Below, piece by piece: positions 34,976 through 44,324 of a DNA stretch of 64,000 nt. Below the pieces are notes generated by a model, which was not told the origin of the DNA, did not search any database, and saw nothing but the letters and a program-made list of their open reading frames with translations. Position 1 is the stretch's first letter. Each line of letters begins with the position of its first letter. Source of the stretch: G963665185 sp963665185 (lineage in GTDB: Bacteria; Desulfobacterota; Desulfovibrionia; Desulfovibrionales; Desulfovibrionaceae); assembly GCA_963665185.2 (NCBI GenBank), contig CAXXPO010000026.1:124001-188000 (forward strand), in the 5' to 3' direction. Both the position numbers and the translations under genes were made by a program.

Positions 34976-35796
34976 TGGGAAATGTGACCCCACAATCTTA
35001 CTGGAAGAAAATTTTCGGCGTGGAAAAGTACAAGGTCGAATGGTACGCGAAACGCTGGCTGTACAAATTGTTCGGAGTAACCCTGCCAAAGCTTCCTGAC
35101 CAGCGTGACTACTGGCTGCGACGCGGTACGGTTTATCGTGAAGAAATTCTTTCTTCCGGCTACCTGGATAGGGAAGTGTTTTTTCAAGACATGCTCGTGG
35201 AGTTTCTCCGCAATGTGGAGTTTTCCAGTTTTTTCGAGGCTGGCTGCGGTTTTGGTTGGAATCTGGAGCGCGTGCGTCGGGAATTTCCGCAGACAGTGGT
35301 GGGAGGGCTGGACTTCAGTTGGTCCCAACTCATGAATTCCAGAGATTATTTGCCTGATGGTAATTTTTTGTTGGCCAATGGTGACGCCTGCCGGATGCCG
35401 TTTGTGGACAATGCATTTGATGTGGGCTTTTCCCTGGGCGTGTTTATGAACATCCACCCCGATAAGATAGGTCTGGCTCTGCGCGAAATGTTGCGGGTGA
35501 GTGGCAAGTACGTAATCCACTTGGAGTACGACGACACCAACACCACAAACGAATTGCGGGACAAGCGCGCTCCCAAAACCAACATAGTGGGGCACGATTA
35601 TAAATCCCTGTATGAAGAATTGGGATGCCGGGTGGTCAAATTCGCAACGTACAAGGATTTTGGCCAAGCATATATGGACCACGCCCGGTCGGTGGACAGC
35701 CAGTTGGACCGGTGGGAAGGATTTGAAGGAGCGGAAAAGTACGTGTTCATCGTTGTGGATGCATCGGGCGTCGTAGGTTCCAAGGAGCAAGCATGA
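34972..35796 (+). CDS. SAM-dependent methyltransferase
   Basis: 274 residues. Motif I 'FFEAGCGFGWNLERV', motif II acidic end 'VVGGLDFSWSQL', 'ANGDACRMPFVDNAFDVGFSLG' (motif IV) and 'LREMLRVSGKYVIHL' are the class I methyltransferase set. It is followed at 35793 by the NeuB gene with a 4-base overlap. Likely methylates the sugar; the exact position is unknown. Confidence 0.82.
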   Translation: MMGNVTPQSYWKKIFGVEKYKVEWYAKRWLYKLFGVTLPKLPDQRDYWLRRGTVYREEILSSGYLDREVFFQDMLVEFLRNVEFSSFFEAGCGFGWNLERVRREFPQTVVGGLDFSWSQLMNSRDYLPDGNFLLANGDACRMPFVDNAFDVGFSLGVFMNIHPDKIGLALREMLRVSGKYVIHLEYDDTNTTNELRDKRAPKTNIVGHDYKSLYEELGCRVVKFATYKDFGQAYMDHARSVDSQLDRWEGFEGAEKYVFIVVDASGVVGSKEQA

Positions 35797-36776
35797 AGAT
35801 TATTGCCGAGATTGGCTTCAACCATGATGGAGACATGGAAAAGGCCGTTTCCATGATCCATGCGGCGGCGGACAGCGGTGCTCAAGTGGTCAAGTTTCAG
35901 ACATTCAAGGCCCAGGACATCGTGTTGCCGGACAGTCCGCATGTAGACATCGTCAAGGCCGGGGAGATGGACGTTGCCCAGCATCGTTTTCTCAGGGCAA
36001 CAGCTGACGAGTGTGGTGTGGAATTCATGTCCACTCCTTTCAGTTTTCAGAGTGTGGATATTCTCGAAGACGTGGGCGTTGGGGTCTACAAAATTGCTTC
36101 TATGGATGTGACCAATCTGCCCCTGCTTAAATACATTGCCGGAACGGGCAAGCCTGTAATTCTGTCCACGGGGATGGCCGTACTGCATGAAATAGGCAAG
36201 GCCTTGGACGTGCTTGAATCCAATGGAACAGGCGGAGTAAGCCTGCTGCATTGTCTGTCTCAGTATCCGGCCAATGCGTGCGACTTGCATCTTTCCGTGC
36301 TCCCCCTGCTGCGCGATACTTTTGGTGTGCCTGTCGGGTATTCCGACCATTACCCCGGTATCACGGCCTGCCTTGCGGCCTATGTCCATGGTGCGGAGAT
36401 CATAGAAACCCACTTCACCTTGGATACCTCCACCCCAGGGGGGGACCATGCACATTCCGCCGATCCACATATGCTGCGGCACTTGGTGGACAGTATCGAG
36501 TTGTTTGAAACCATGAAGGGAGATGGAAGGACATTCTTCCGTAATCGCCCCGACCGGGAAAACGCCACATTGTTTCGGCGTGGAATACATGCGGCCAGAG
36601 ACATCCAGGCCGGGGAAACTGTCACGGCGCAGGATTTGCTTTTTTGCCGTCCAGAACAGGAACTCGGCCCTGGAGATGCGGATTGGGTCGTGGGGCTGCA
36701 GGCACGAACGGACATCAAGGCGTGCACACCAATCCGGCGGGCTGCCTTCAAAGATGTAGGGAACGAACAGGGGTAA
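35793..36776 (+). CDS. Nonulosonic acid synthase (NeuB/SpsE/LegI family)
   Basis: 327 residues, close to the ~340 of the family. N-terminal TIM barrel: IAEIGFNHDGDMEKAVSMI, 'QVVKFQTFKAQDIV', 'STPFSFQSVDILED' and 'ILSTGMAVLHEI', 'GYSDHYPGITA' and 'IETHFTLDTSTPGGDHAHSA' (metal/PEP site). C-terminal SAF-like domain starts 'FRRGIHAARDIQAGETVTAQDL'. Catalyses PEP condensation with a 6-carbon N-acyl amino sugar to a 9-carbon nonulosonic acid. The following genes are an SpsF-like and an SpsG-like protein, the same order as Bacillus spsEFG. Whether the product is neuraminic, legionaminic, pseudaminic or a variant cannot be read. Confidence 0.9.
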   Translation: MKIIAEIGFNHDGDMEKAVSMIHAAADSGAQVVKFQTFKAQDIVLPDSPHVDIVKAGEMDVAQHRFLRATADECGVEFMSTPFSFQSVDILEDVGVGVYKIASMDVTNLPLLKYIAGTGKPVILSTGMAVLHEIGKALDVLESNGTGGVSLLHCLSQYPANACDLHLSVLPLLRDTFGVPVGYSDHYPGITACLAAYVHGAEIIETHFTLDTSTPGGDHAHSADPHMLRHLVDSIELFETMKGDGRTFFRNRPDRENATLFRRGIHAARDIQAGETVTAQDLLFCRPEQELGPGDADWVVGLQARTDIKACTPIRRAAFKDVGNEQG

Positions 36777-36789
36777 GCAGGAAGATTTG

Positions 36790-37455
36790 ATGAACGTATT
36801 GTGCGTGGTTCAGGCCAGATTCGCCTCTTCAAGGCTTCCGGGAAAAGCAATGTATCCTCTGAAGGGGACCACTATGCTCGGTTTTTTGTTGCGCCGTCTT
36901 GCTGCGATTGCAACGGATAGCCTTTCGTTGTGTCTGGCCACCACGCGTAACCCGGAAGACGATATTTTGGCGGCCTGGGCCAAGGCTTTGGGCATTTCGG
37001 TTGTGCGTGGTGATGAACACGATGTGTTGCGTCGCTATATCACCTGCCTGGAGCACTTTCAGGTGGATGGTTGTATCAGGGTGACGGGAGACAACCCTTT
37101 GACCAGCAGGGCAATGGTCCAGTTGGTACAGGCCTCTTTGTGTCAGGGATACGACTATGTGGACGGGTTTAGTTTGTGTCCCGTGGGGGTAGGTGTGGAT
37201 GGGTTCAGTCGCGATCTTTTGTTGCAACTGGATTCCATGGATCTTTCCTCGGCCGAAAGGGAGCACATCAACAAGCGTGTGCTCGGTGCTCCGGGTTCCT
37301 TTGTCCTGCACCAGACCGAAGCACCGGAACTCTTGCGACGACGGGATGTTTCTTTGACCGTGGATACGTTGCAGGACTACAACGCCTTGGTTGCGCGGCT
37401 CGAACATGTGGATCTGCCGGTGGAATCCATAGGAGCGGCACATGTTTTGGCCTGA
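36790..37455 (+). CDS. SpsF-type cytidylyltransferase
   Basis: 221 residues from ATG 36790. Opens LCVVQARFASSRLPGKAMYP, the nucleotide-binding loop of SpsF-like CMP-sugar synthetases, then 'LSLCLATTRNPEDD', 'VVRGDEHDVLRRY' and 'CIRVTGDNPLTS'. Activates the NeuB product. It begins 14 bases after the NeuB stop and its stop overlaps the SpsG-like start by 14 bases. A broken paralogue lies at 30768. Confidence 0.82.
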   Translation: MNVLCVVQARFASSRLPGKAMYPLKGTTMLGFLLRRLAAIATDSLSLCLATTRNPEDDILAAWAKALGISVVRGDEHDVLRRYITCLEHFQVDGCIRVTGDNPLTSRAMVQLVQASLCQGYDYVDGFSLCPVGVGVDGFSRDLLLQLDSMDLSSAEREHINKRVLGAPGSFVLHQTEAPELLRRRDVSLTVDTLQDYNALVARLEHVDLPVESIGAAHVLA

Positions 37456-38392
37456 ATGGTTCAACCGTGTGTACGAGTGCCTTGACGGTGTCCAGCGTGT
37501 CCATTTTCGGGTGGATGCGGGGCGTGTACCGGGACTGTCCTTCGGACACCTGGAACGCTGCCTTATTTTTTCTGATTTGTTGCGCCAGAAGGGCATTGAA
37601 TCCTGCTTTTTTATGAAACCCATTGCCGAGGGCGTGCGTAGGGCCGAGGCTCATGGGGAGGCAGTGGAAATTCTCGATCTTTCGTGGGCTGAGCATTTTT
37701 CTCAGGCCGACACATTTGTGGTGGACCTGCCTTACGACCCGGAGCCGGAAGTGCTTGAATTGTGTAATTCCGTAGACAGGCGTGTCGTGTTCATCGATGA
37801 TTTCGGGCGAGATCTTTTTCCCTGTGAAGCAGTTCTTAACTATAGCGTCTTGGCCCAGCAGGATATGTACCCAAGGGCGCGGCGACATTTTCTTGGTCTG
37901 GAATATCTTATGGTGGATCAGGCGTTTGATGCACTAGCCACCCATGCCGCGAACAGGGACAACACGATAGTGGTTACCTTTGGCGGGTCAGACCCTACAG
38001 ACCTGACCCGAAAAATCGTGCCGCAGATATTGGCGCATGATTTGCAAGGATTTCGTGTGGTAACAGTGCTCGGCCCTGGTTTTTCCGGAGGAGAAGACCT
38101 TCTTGCCATGGTCGAACAATCCAGAGAACGATTGGAAGTTCTCTGTGCTCCGGACAAGCTTCTACCAATTTTGGCCGGGAGTGCCGCTATCGTCTGTAAC
38201 GGTGGCAAGACTCTTTACGAATGCCTGGCTTTGGGGAAATCCGTGTTGGCCGTGGCAAGTACCTCGCAAGAGGCTGAAGTTATTGCCGCATTTCGGGAAA
38301 AAAATGTGCTGTCGGCTAGTTTGACCATTTGGGATAATGGTTTGTTTTCAGAATCCTTTAATCAGTTGCTGCGTGCGGTTATACATGACTGA
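37442..38392 (+). CDS. PseG/SpsG-like NDP-sugar hydrolase or transferase
   Basis: 316 residues. N-terminal 'FRVDAGRVPGLSFGHLERCL' matches the family motif (R-D-A-x-x-x-G-F-G-H-x-x-R). The C-terminal GT28-like half has 'IVVTFGGSDPTDLTRKI' and 'AAIVCNGGKTLYECLALGKSVL'. In the pseudaminic and legionaminic acid pathways this class removes UDP (or changes the 2-position) before NeuB-type condensation. It overlaps its neighbours, forming spsE-spsF-spsG order. Confidence 0.8.
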   Translation: MFWPEWFNRVYECLDGVQRVHFRVDAGRVPGLSFGHLERCLIFSDLLRQKGIESCFFMKPIAEGVRRAEAHGEAVEILDLSWAEHFSQADTFVVDLPYDPEPEVLELCNSVDRRVVFIDDFGRDLFPCEAVLNYSVLAQQDMYPRARRHFLGLEYLMVDQAFDALATHAANRDNTIVVTFGGSDPTDLTRKIVPQILAHDLQGFRVVTVLGPGFSGGEDLLAMVEQSRERLEVLCAPDKLLPILAGSAAIVCNGGKTLYECLALGKSVLAVASTSQEAEVIAAFREKNVLSASLTIWDNGLFSESFNQLLRAVIHD

Positions 38393-39356
38393 TACACGTC
38401 GTTTTTGTGATTCTTCTGGCCAGCATAGGCCGCTTCGGCTGCTGTATGAATTGTCGTCGGACAGAGAACAAGTGACCGATGAAATATATGCTCCCAATGA
38501 TTTTTACGGTAATGCCAGTGCGCTAAAGTCGTATCTGAACAAGCCCCCCAGCTATGCAGTCAAGGCAGCCATGGAGCACAGCGCGGAATTGGGACAGGGT
38601 AATTGGATGCTTAATGTTCAGGCCCCGTTACCGGCGGTTATCAGTATGAGTCCTTCCCGTCATGCCTTTATCCGTCCACATACCAACAAATCCCTTTATG
38701 CTGTGGGACCCTACGTACATTATGCACCGCACGCGTTAAGCGAAGAGGAACTGCATTATGAGAGGAAACGGTTAGGTCGGAATCTGTTGGCCTTTCCTGC
38801 CCACTCCACGCATTACGTTACGTGTGACCACAGTGTGGATAAGTTCAGCATGCTGTTGCGCGAATTGGGGAAAGAGTTCGATAGTGTGCGGGTCTGCGTG
38901 TACTGGAAGGACGTGCTTGATGGAACTGCCGACGAGTATGCCCGGCGTGGTTTTGAATGTGTCACCTGTGGCCATATGTTCGATCACATGTTTTTGCCCA
39001 GACTCAAGAGTCTGATTGCGATTTCCTCCATGACCGTGTCCAACGCTCTGACAACGGCATTGGGGTATAGCGTGTTCATGGGGATCCCCCACTATTACCA
39101 CCCTTCAGTGGTGGGATATGGCTGCCAGGATGAAGAAACTTTCAAGATCATGCTCGGTGAGTCCCATTACCGTGAGGCATCCTCGGATATTCGGGAAATT
39201 GAGGAAGTTTTTAGCGAATTTTCCCAGGAGGTCACGCCTCGTCAGTATGAGACTGCGGACCGTTACTGGGGGTTGTCATCCACTCTGGATAAGGATGGCC
39301 TGGCGGCCCTGTTTCAGGAATTGGAAGCAATGTACAGAGTGAGGGATGGGCAGTGA
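38385..39356 (+). CDS. Hypothetical protein in nonulosonic-acid sub-cluster
   Basis: 323 residues from ATG 38385 (overlaps the previous stop by 8 bases). No family recognised. Visible: 'NLLAFPAHSTHYVTCDHSVDKF', 'LGKEFDSVRVCVYWKDVLDG', 'RLKSLIAISSMTVSNALTTALGYSVFMGIPHYYHPSV', which have the look of the acceptor/donor halves of glycosyltransferases that act on CMP-sugars. An attachment role for the CMP-sugar is a guess. The stop overlaps the following epimerase start. Confidence 0.5.
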   Translation: MTDTRRFCDSSGQHRPLRLLYELSSDREQVTDEIYAPNDFYGNASALKSYLNKPPSYAVKAAMEHSAELGQGNWMLNVQAPLPAVISMSPSRHAFIRPHTNKSLYAVGPYVHYAPHALSEEELHYERKRLGRNLLAFPAHSTHYVTCDHSVDKFSMLLRELGKEFDSVRVCVYWKDVLDGTADEYARRGFECVTCGHMFDHMFLPRLKSLIAISSMTVSNALTTALGYSVFMGIPHYYHPSVVGYGCQDEETFKIMLGESHYREASSDIREIEEVFSEFSQEVTPRQYETADRYWGLSSTLDKDGLAALFQELEAMYRVRDGQ

Positions 39357-40339
39357 AAATCGGCACGGCATTGGTAACCGGAGCAGGTGGATTCATTGGA
39401 AGTCATCTGGTGGAGCGGCTTGTGGAAAAGGGGGTTCGGGTTCGGGCCATGATTCGTTACAATTCGGCAAACAGTTGGGGGCTTCTCGAAGAACTTCCGC
39501 CTACAGTGCTCAAGGATGTGGAAGTTGTTTCAGGCGATGTGCGCGATCCTTTTTTTTGTACCCGGTCTGTGCGCAATGTGGATACGGTTTTTCATTTGGC
39601 CGCCCTTATTGGTATTCCATACTCATACAATGCCCCTCAGTCATATGTGGAAACAAATATTTCAGGAACGTTGAATATGTTGCAGGCCTGCCGGGATTCC
39701 GGGGTGCAGCGACTGGTGCATACTTCCACATCGGAGACCTATGGAACTGCTCAGTACACTCCCATTGACGAAAAACATCCCCTAGTGGGGCAGTCTCCCT
39801 ATTCGGCCTCTAAAATTAGCGGGGACAAGCTGGCGGAGTCCTACAATCTTTCTTTCGACCTTCCTGTGGTGACAGTTCGCCCATTCAATGCCTACGGTCC
39901 CCGGCAGTCGGCTCGGGCCGTGATTCCCACCATAATGGGCCAGGCCCTTTCCGGTCGGGAGAACATTTCCCTTGGGTCTCTTACTCCGGTGCGGGATTTG
40001 ACCCTGGTGAAAGATACTGTGGAAGGATTTATTGCGGCGGCCGAATCCGACAAGGCGGTGGGGAGAACCATCAATGTTGGCTATGGCAAAGGAGTCAGCA
40101 TTGGTGAGCTTGCTCATCGGGTTTGCAGTATCTGCGAAAGCAGGGCGGAGATCGTTTCGGACGAGTCCCGGATACGCCCGGAAAAGAGTGAGGTCATGGA
40201 ACTTGTCTGCGACAATTCTTTGGCGCGAGAGTTGCTAGGCTGGACGCCAAAGTATACGCTTGACCAGGGGCTGGAGATGACTGCGCAATGGATCCGGACG
40301 CATATGGACCGCTACAAGGTCAATCAATACGTAGTGTAA
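39353..40339 (+). CDS. NDP-sugar 4,6-dehydratase/epimerase (LegB-like)
   Basis: 328 residues; extended SDR with TGAGGFIGSHLVERL, 'HLAALIGIPYSYNAPQSYVETNISGTLN', 'HTSTSETYGTAQYTPI' (catalytic Ser/Thr) and Tyr-x3-Lys in 'YSASK', plus 'RPFNAYGPRQSARAVIPTI' for NDP-sugar binding. This sequence type is close to LegB-like GDP- or UDP-GlcNAc 4,6-dehydratases of legionaminic acid routes. The next two genes are a nucleotidyltransferase and a DegT aminotransferase (LegC-like), supporting the sequence activation, dehydration, amination. Confidence 0.78.
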   Translation: MKIGTALVTGAGGFIGSHLVERLVEKGVRVRAMIRYNSANSWGLLEELPPTVLKDVEVVSGDVRDPFFCTRSVRNVDTVFHLAALIGIPYSYNAPQSYVETNISGTLNMLQACRDSGVQRLVHTSTSETYGTAQYTPIDEKHPLVGQSPYSASKISGDKLAESYNLSFDLPVVTVRPFNAYGPRQSARAVIPTIMGQALSGRENISLGSLTPVRDLTLVKDTVEGFIAAAESDKAVGRTINVGYGKGVSIGELAHRVCSICESRAEIVSDESRIRPEKSEVMELVCDNSLARELLGWTPKYTLDQGLEMTAQWIRTHMDRYKVNQYVV

Positions 40340-40356
40340 CTACGGAGAAGATCGCA

Positions 40357-41067
40357 ATGAAAGCAGTTATTCAAGCGGGCGGCAAAGGAACTCGGCTTGC
40401 CCCCTATACCACGATTTTGCCCAAGCCTTTGATGCCTGTTTGCGGTGTGCCTGTGATTGAAATTCTCATCAAATGGCTACGTCGCAACAACATCACTCAA
40501 GGATACGTCACGGTCGGCTACCTGGGAAAGCTCATCAAGACCTTATGCGGCGATGGCTCGCAATGGGGGTTTGAACTCGAGTACTGCCATGAGAGTGAAC
40601 CTCTCGGCACCATCGGTCCGTTGGGACTTTTGGGTGAGGAAAAACTCAATGAGACCTTTCTGGTACTTAACGGCGACATCATAACCGATCTGAAAGTGCG
40701 GGACATGGTTGCCGCACACAAGAAGAGCGGCTCCATCCTTACTATTGGTGTTACCCAAAAAAAAATCAACATTGACCTTGGTGTTATCGAGCGGAAAGGA
40801 GATGTCGTGGTCAGCTTTCAGGAAAAGCCGATCATGGAAGTTACCGTGAGCATGGGCATCTACTGCATGGAGCCGGAAGTCATGCAATATGTCCCGCGCG
40901 ATTGTCCGTTCGGTTTTGACGATCTTGTTTTTTCTCTTTTGGACAAGGGAGTGAGCATCAATACTTACGAACACAAAGGTGTGTGGATGGATATTGGACG
41001 GCCTGAGGATTTTGAAAAAGCGCAAGATGTCGTTAATGGAAATACCGAAACCTTGTTGGGGATATAG
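40357..41067 (+). CDS. Sugar-phosphate nucleotidyltransferase (PtmE/GlmU-like)
   Basis: 236 residues from ATG 40357 (GGAGAAG upstream). 'VIQAGGKGTRLAPYTTILPKPLMP' is the canonical nucleotide/Mg loop, 'FLVLNGDIITD' the metal site. In Campylobacter, PtmE makes GDP-GlcN for legionaminic acid; this protein has the catalytic domain only and no CBS domains. Nucleotide (GTP, UTP or dTTP) cannot be told. It overlaps the aminotransferase region downstream only at the level of an in-frame upstream extension. Confidence 0.78.
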   Translation: MKAVIQAGGKGTRLAPYTTILPKPLMPVCGVPVIEILIKWLRRNNITQGYVTVGYLGKLIKTLCGDGSQWGFELEYCHESEPLGTIGPLGLLGEEKLNETFLVLNGDIITDLKVRDMVAAHKKSGSILTIGVTQKKINIDLGVIERKGDVVVSFQEKPIMEVTVSMGIYCMEPEVMQYVPRDCPFGFDDLVFSLLDKGVSINTYEHKGVWMDIGRPEDFEKAQDVVNGNTETLLGI

Positions 41068-41074
41068 GGCTGCT

Positions 41075-42202
41075 GTGCGACGTATTGAATTGTCTCCCCC
41101 CATGCTCGGTAAGGCGGAAAAAGACGCCCTTCTCAGTGTGATCGATGATAATTGGCTGGCTATGGGAAAGCGGGTTCGCACTTTGGAACAGGAGTTTTCC
41201 TCTCTGCACGGAATCGAGCATGGAATTGCCGTCAACTCCTGCACTGCGGCCCTGCACCTTGCCTTGGCAGTTTACGATATCGGGCCGGGGGATGAGGTTT
41301 TGGTTCCATCGCTTTCCTTTGTCGCCACAGCCAACGCTGCCAGATATGTCGGAGCCACTCCCGTTTTCGTGGACATTGAGGATATGCTCAGGCCACACAT
41401 GAGCCTGGACAAGGCTCGTGCGGCCATTACTCCCCGCACCAAGGCCATCATCACCATGCACTATGGTGGGTATCTCATGGACATGCGGCCTTGGCGTGAA
41501 TTGGCGGATGCTCATGGGTTGGTGCTGGTGGAGGACGCGGCGCATGTGGCAGGAATGGAAGGAGCCGGTGTGTACGGCCACGCGAGTGCTTTCAGCTTTT
41601 ATTCCAATAAGAATATGACTACGGGCGAAGGCGGCATGCTGCTTGTCCATGATTCCGATACAGACAGCCGTCTGCGGCTGATGCGATCACACGGTATGAC
41701 CTCCACAACCTTGACCAGAGATCAGGGACACGCCTTTGATTATGATGTGGTGGATACCGGTTTTAATTATCGGCTGGACGAGCTGCGTGGTGCAGTGGGG
41801 CTGGAGCAACTCAAAGGGCTGATGGAAAGAAACCGGCGTCGTGTGGAACTGGCTGGAATTTACCGTGAATCCTTGGCTGGTAACGAGCGTGTGCGTATCC
41901 CCTTTGATGCGAGCTGGCAGCAATGCGGCCATATTATGCCCGTACTTCTTCCCGAATCCGCAGACAGACACAGGGTGATGGTCCAACTTCGTGAACAGGG
42001 AGTCCAGAGTAGCATTCATTATCGTCCCATCCATACTTTTTCACAATTCAGAAAACAGAGCGTGGGGCAGAATGGGAAATGGTATGCATTGCCCATAACA
42101 GAAGCATATGGAATGCGGACGATGACTCTTCCCCTGCATGCGGGAATGACTTCCGAAGACGTGGAGTACGTTGTCGAAAGTCTGAATAAAGCTCTCTCAT
42201 AA
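41075..42202 (+). CDS. DegT-family aminotransferase (LegC-like)
   Basis: 375 residues from GTG 41075; longer in-frame starts lie inside the previous gene. 'GIAVNSCTAALHLALAVYDIGPGDEVLVP', 'VEDAAHVAGM' and 'FSFYSNKNMTTGEGGML' with the catalytic Lys are the DegT hallmarks; C-terminal 'NYRLDELRGAVG' and 'HYRPIHTF'. It converts a 4-keto-6-deoxy sugar to a 4-amino sugar. Position after LegB/PtmE-like genes suggests the LegC step. Start is uncertain because the ribosome site is weak. Confidence 0.8.
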   Translation: MRRIELSPPMLGKAEKDALLSVIDDNWLAMGKRVRTLEQEFSSLHGIEHGIAVNSCTAALHLALAVYDIGPGDEVLVPSLSFVATANAARYVGATPVFVDIEDMLRPHMSLDKARAAITPRTKAIITMHYGGYLMDMRPWRELADAHGLVLVEDAAHVAGMEGAGVYGHASAFSFYSNKNMTTGEGGMLLVHDSDTDSRLRLMRSHGMTSTTLTRDQGHAFDYDVVDTGFNYRLDELRGAVGLEQLKGLMERNRRRVELAGIYRESLAGNERVRIPFDASWQQCGHIMPVLLPESADRHRVMVQLREQGVQSSIHYRPIHTFSQFRKQSVGQNGKWYALPITEAYGMRTMTLPLHAGMTSEDVEYVVESLNKALS

Positions 42203-42221
42203 AAAAAGTACAGGGACCAAG

Positions 42222-43289
42222 ATGGATAAATATAATATCGACAGCCATAAAATGCATCTGCATCCAGAACGAGTGAGCGCCTGGCTGGGGGGAGAACCTG
42301 TCGCCCCCATATATCTGGAAATTTCCCCCAATGGAGCCTGCAATTGTCGTTGCCGTTTTTGCGGTATGGATTTTCTGGGGTATCGCAAGCGGGTGTGGGA
42401 TACGGCTTTGCTTCAGGACCGTGTGGCTCAGATGGGAAAACTGGGCCTGAAAAGCATTATGTATGCCGGAGAGGGGGAACCATTTCTTCATCCTGATCTC
42501 CCTGAAATTATAGAACATACCGATGAAAACGGCATTGATGTGGCCATCACCACGAATGCGCTCCTCATGACAGAACAGATCAGCGAACGCATTTTGGGGC
42601 ACGTATGCTGGATCAAGGCCAGTGTGAACGCCGGATCTGCGAAAACTTACGGTTCTGTGCATGGAGTGGCTGCGGATAAATTTTATGATGCCATACGCAA
42701 TTTGGAACTCGCGGCGGAAATACGCGCCCGTACAGGTGTTGCCTGCACTCTGGGCATGCAGATGGTTCTGCTGCCGGAAAATGCCCATGAGGTAACGGCT
42801 CTTGCGGAAATAGCCCGTGACGCGGGCATGGATTATCTGGTCATCAAGCCGTATTCGCAACATCCGCTGAGTGAAAATCGGGACTATGAGCATCTGACCT
42901 ACTCAGACATGACGGAGTTGGATGAGCAGTTGCAAGCCATGGCTACCGATTCCTTCAATGTCGTGTTTCGTCGGGAGACAATGACGAGGTCCAAGTTGCC
43001 CGGACGCGAATTCAAGCACTGCATGGGGCTTCCTTTTGCAGGCTATATCGATACGGAAGGCAATATGTGGGGATGTCTGGCCTACATCACGGATAAACGG
43101 TTTTTGTTTGGCAATATTATTGAAGAAAGTCCGGAAGAGGTCTTTTTCGGTGCGCGCCGTTTGGAAATTTTGCGTTGGGCAGCCGAGGAACTGGACGTGC
43201 AGGAATGCAGGATCAACTGTCGTCTGGAGGCAGCCAACTGCTACCTCTGGCAACTGAAATACCCTTCACATCACGTTAATTTTATTTAG
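42222..43289 (+). CDS. Radical SAM enzyme ending in HVNFI, paralogue 1
   Basis: 355 residues. Cluster motif Cys40-x3-Cys44-x2-Cys47 (ACNCRCRFC), SAM-binding 'MYAGEGEPFLHP', 'AITTNALLMTE', then 'LGMQMVLLPENA' and 'YLVIKPYSQHPLS'. The C-terminus has the auxiliary-cluster type cysteines 'HCMGLPFAGYIDTEGNMWGCLAY', 'CRINCRLEAANCYLW' and ends HHVNFI. The gene at 45397 has cluster cysteines at the same residue numbers, the segment MQMVL and the same HVNFI end, so the two are paralogues on either side of the E1 pair. Substrate unknown; the conserved tail may form a docking or active-site element. Confidence 0.82.
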   Translation: MDKYNIDSHKMHLHPERVSAWLGGEPVAPIYLEISPNGACNCRCRFCGMDFLGYRKRVWDTALLQDRVAQMGKLGLKSIMYAGEGEPFLHPDLPEIIEHTDENGIDVAITTNALLMTEQISERILGHVCWIKASVNAGSAKTYGSVHGVAADKFYDAIRNLELAAEIRARTGVACTLGMQMVLLPENAHEVTALAEIARDAGMDYLVIKPYSQHPLSENRDYEHLTYSDMTELDEQLQAMATDSFNVVFRRETMTRSKLPGREFKHCMGLPFAGYIDTEGNMWGCLAYITDKRFLFGNIIEESPEEVFFGARRLEILRWAAEELDVQECRINCRLEAANCYLWQLKYPSHHVNFI

Positions 43290-43299
43290 GATTCTTCCA

Positions 43300-44310
43300 A
43301 TGTCTGAACGTACTATTTTAGACGATCTCCCGGTTTCTCCCGACCATGCGGAAATTTTGCGTACACAAGGGGTGCGCCTGCTTGAGACCATGATGTTGAT
43401 CCGGCAGTTTGAAAGCCGCGTTGTGGATCTCTATTCCGCCCAGGAAATGCGTACTCCCGTACATTTATGCATCGGTCAGGAAGCTGTGCCTGCTGGAGTC
43501 TGCGCGACACTTCAGGACTCGGACTACATCTTTAGCTCGCACCGTTGCCATGGGCATTACATGGCCAAGGGCGGCAGTTTGAAAAGGTTGGCTGCTGAGC
43601 TGTATTGCCGCCGGGACGGGTGCTCCGGGGGGAAAGGCGGGTCCATGCATATTGTGGATGCGGAAAAGGGCGTTTCTGGAACAACTGCCATTGTCGGCGG
43701 TAGTCTGCCCGTTGCCCTGGGGGCAGGTCTGGCATCCTGGTTGCGCAAGGACGAGAGGGTGAGTGTTTGTTTTTTTGGGGATGGAGCCTCGGAAGAGGGA
43801 GCCTTTCACGAGAGCTTGAATATTGCGGCTCTGAAAAAGCTTCCTGTTATTTTTGTACAGGAGAATAACCTTTATGCCACCAGTTCCCATGTGCAGAACA
43901 GACAAGCCTACAACGGGGGGGCAAGTCTGGCTCCAGGCTACGGAATTCCAACTATGAGACTGGATGGCAACGATCCTTTGGCCGTGTTCGCGGCAATTTC
44001 TCCCGCTATTGAACGAGCCAGACACGGAGGTGGTCCGGCCTTTTTTGAGTGTCTGACCTACCGCTGGATGGACCATGTGGGGCCAGGCAACGGTCTTGAA
44101 AAAGGGTACCGGTCGCAGCAGGAATGGGAACAATGGGTTGAACGCTGCCCAGTCAAAAGATTGTCTTCCCGTCTGTTGGATGCAGAGCTGGTGACTCAGG
44201 ATAATCTTGATGCACTGCGCGACAGACTGGAAAAGCGTATCGATGAGGCCTTTGTTTATGGGCAAAACAGTCCGTGGCCGGCAAATCAATCTCTTTTCAA
44301 CAATGTGTAA
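43300..44310 (+). CDS. TPP-dependent dehydrogenase E1 alpha-type subunit
   Basis: 336 residues of the PDH-E1-alpha/AcoA type. 'EAVPAGVCATLQDSDYIFSSHRCHGHYMAKGG' and TPP motif 'GDGASEEGAFHESLNIAAL ... ENN' (Gly-Asp-Gly to Asn-Asn) are complete. The stop is 14 bases before the beta subunit start. Classical partners E2 (lipoyl transferase) and E3 are not in the window, so the E1 pair may act alone, perhaps decarboxylating a 2-oxo acid and passing the acyl or hydroxyalkyl group to an acceptor made by the neighbouring radical SAM enzymes. That use is inferred. Confidence 0.87.
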   Translation: MSERTILDDLPVSPDHAEILRTQGVRLLETMMLIRQFESRVVDLYSAQEMRTPVHLCIGQEAVPAGVCATLQDSDYIFSSHRCHGHYMAKGGSLKRLAAELYCRRDGCSGGKGGSMHIVDAEKGVSGTTAIVGGSLPVALGAGLASWLRKDERVSVCFFGDGASEEGAFHESLNIAALKKLPVIFVQENNLYATSSHVQNRQAYNGGASLAPGYGIPTMRLDGNDPLAVFAAISPAIERARHGGGPAFFECLTYRWMDHVGPGNGLEKGYRSQQEWEQWVERCPVKRLSSRLLDAELVTQDNLDALRDRLEKRIDEAFVYGQNSPWPANQSLFNNV

Positions 44311-44324
44311 CGTGGAGCACGCGC

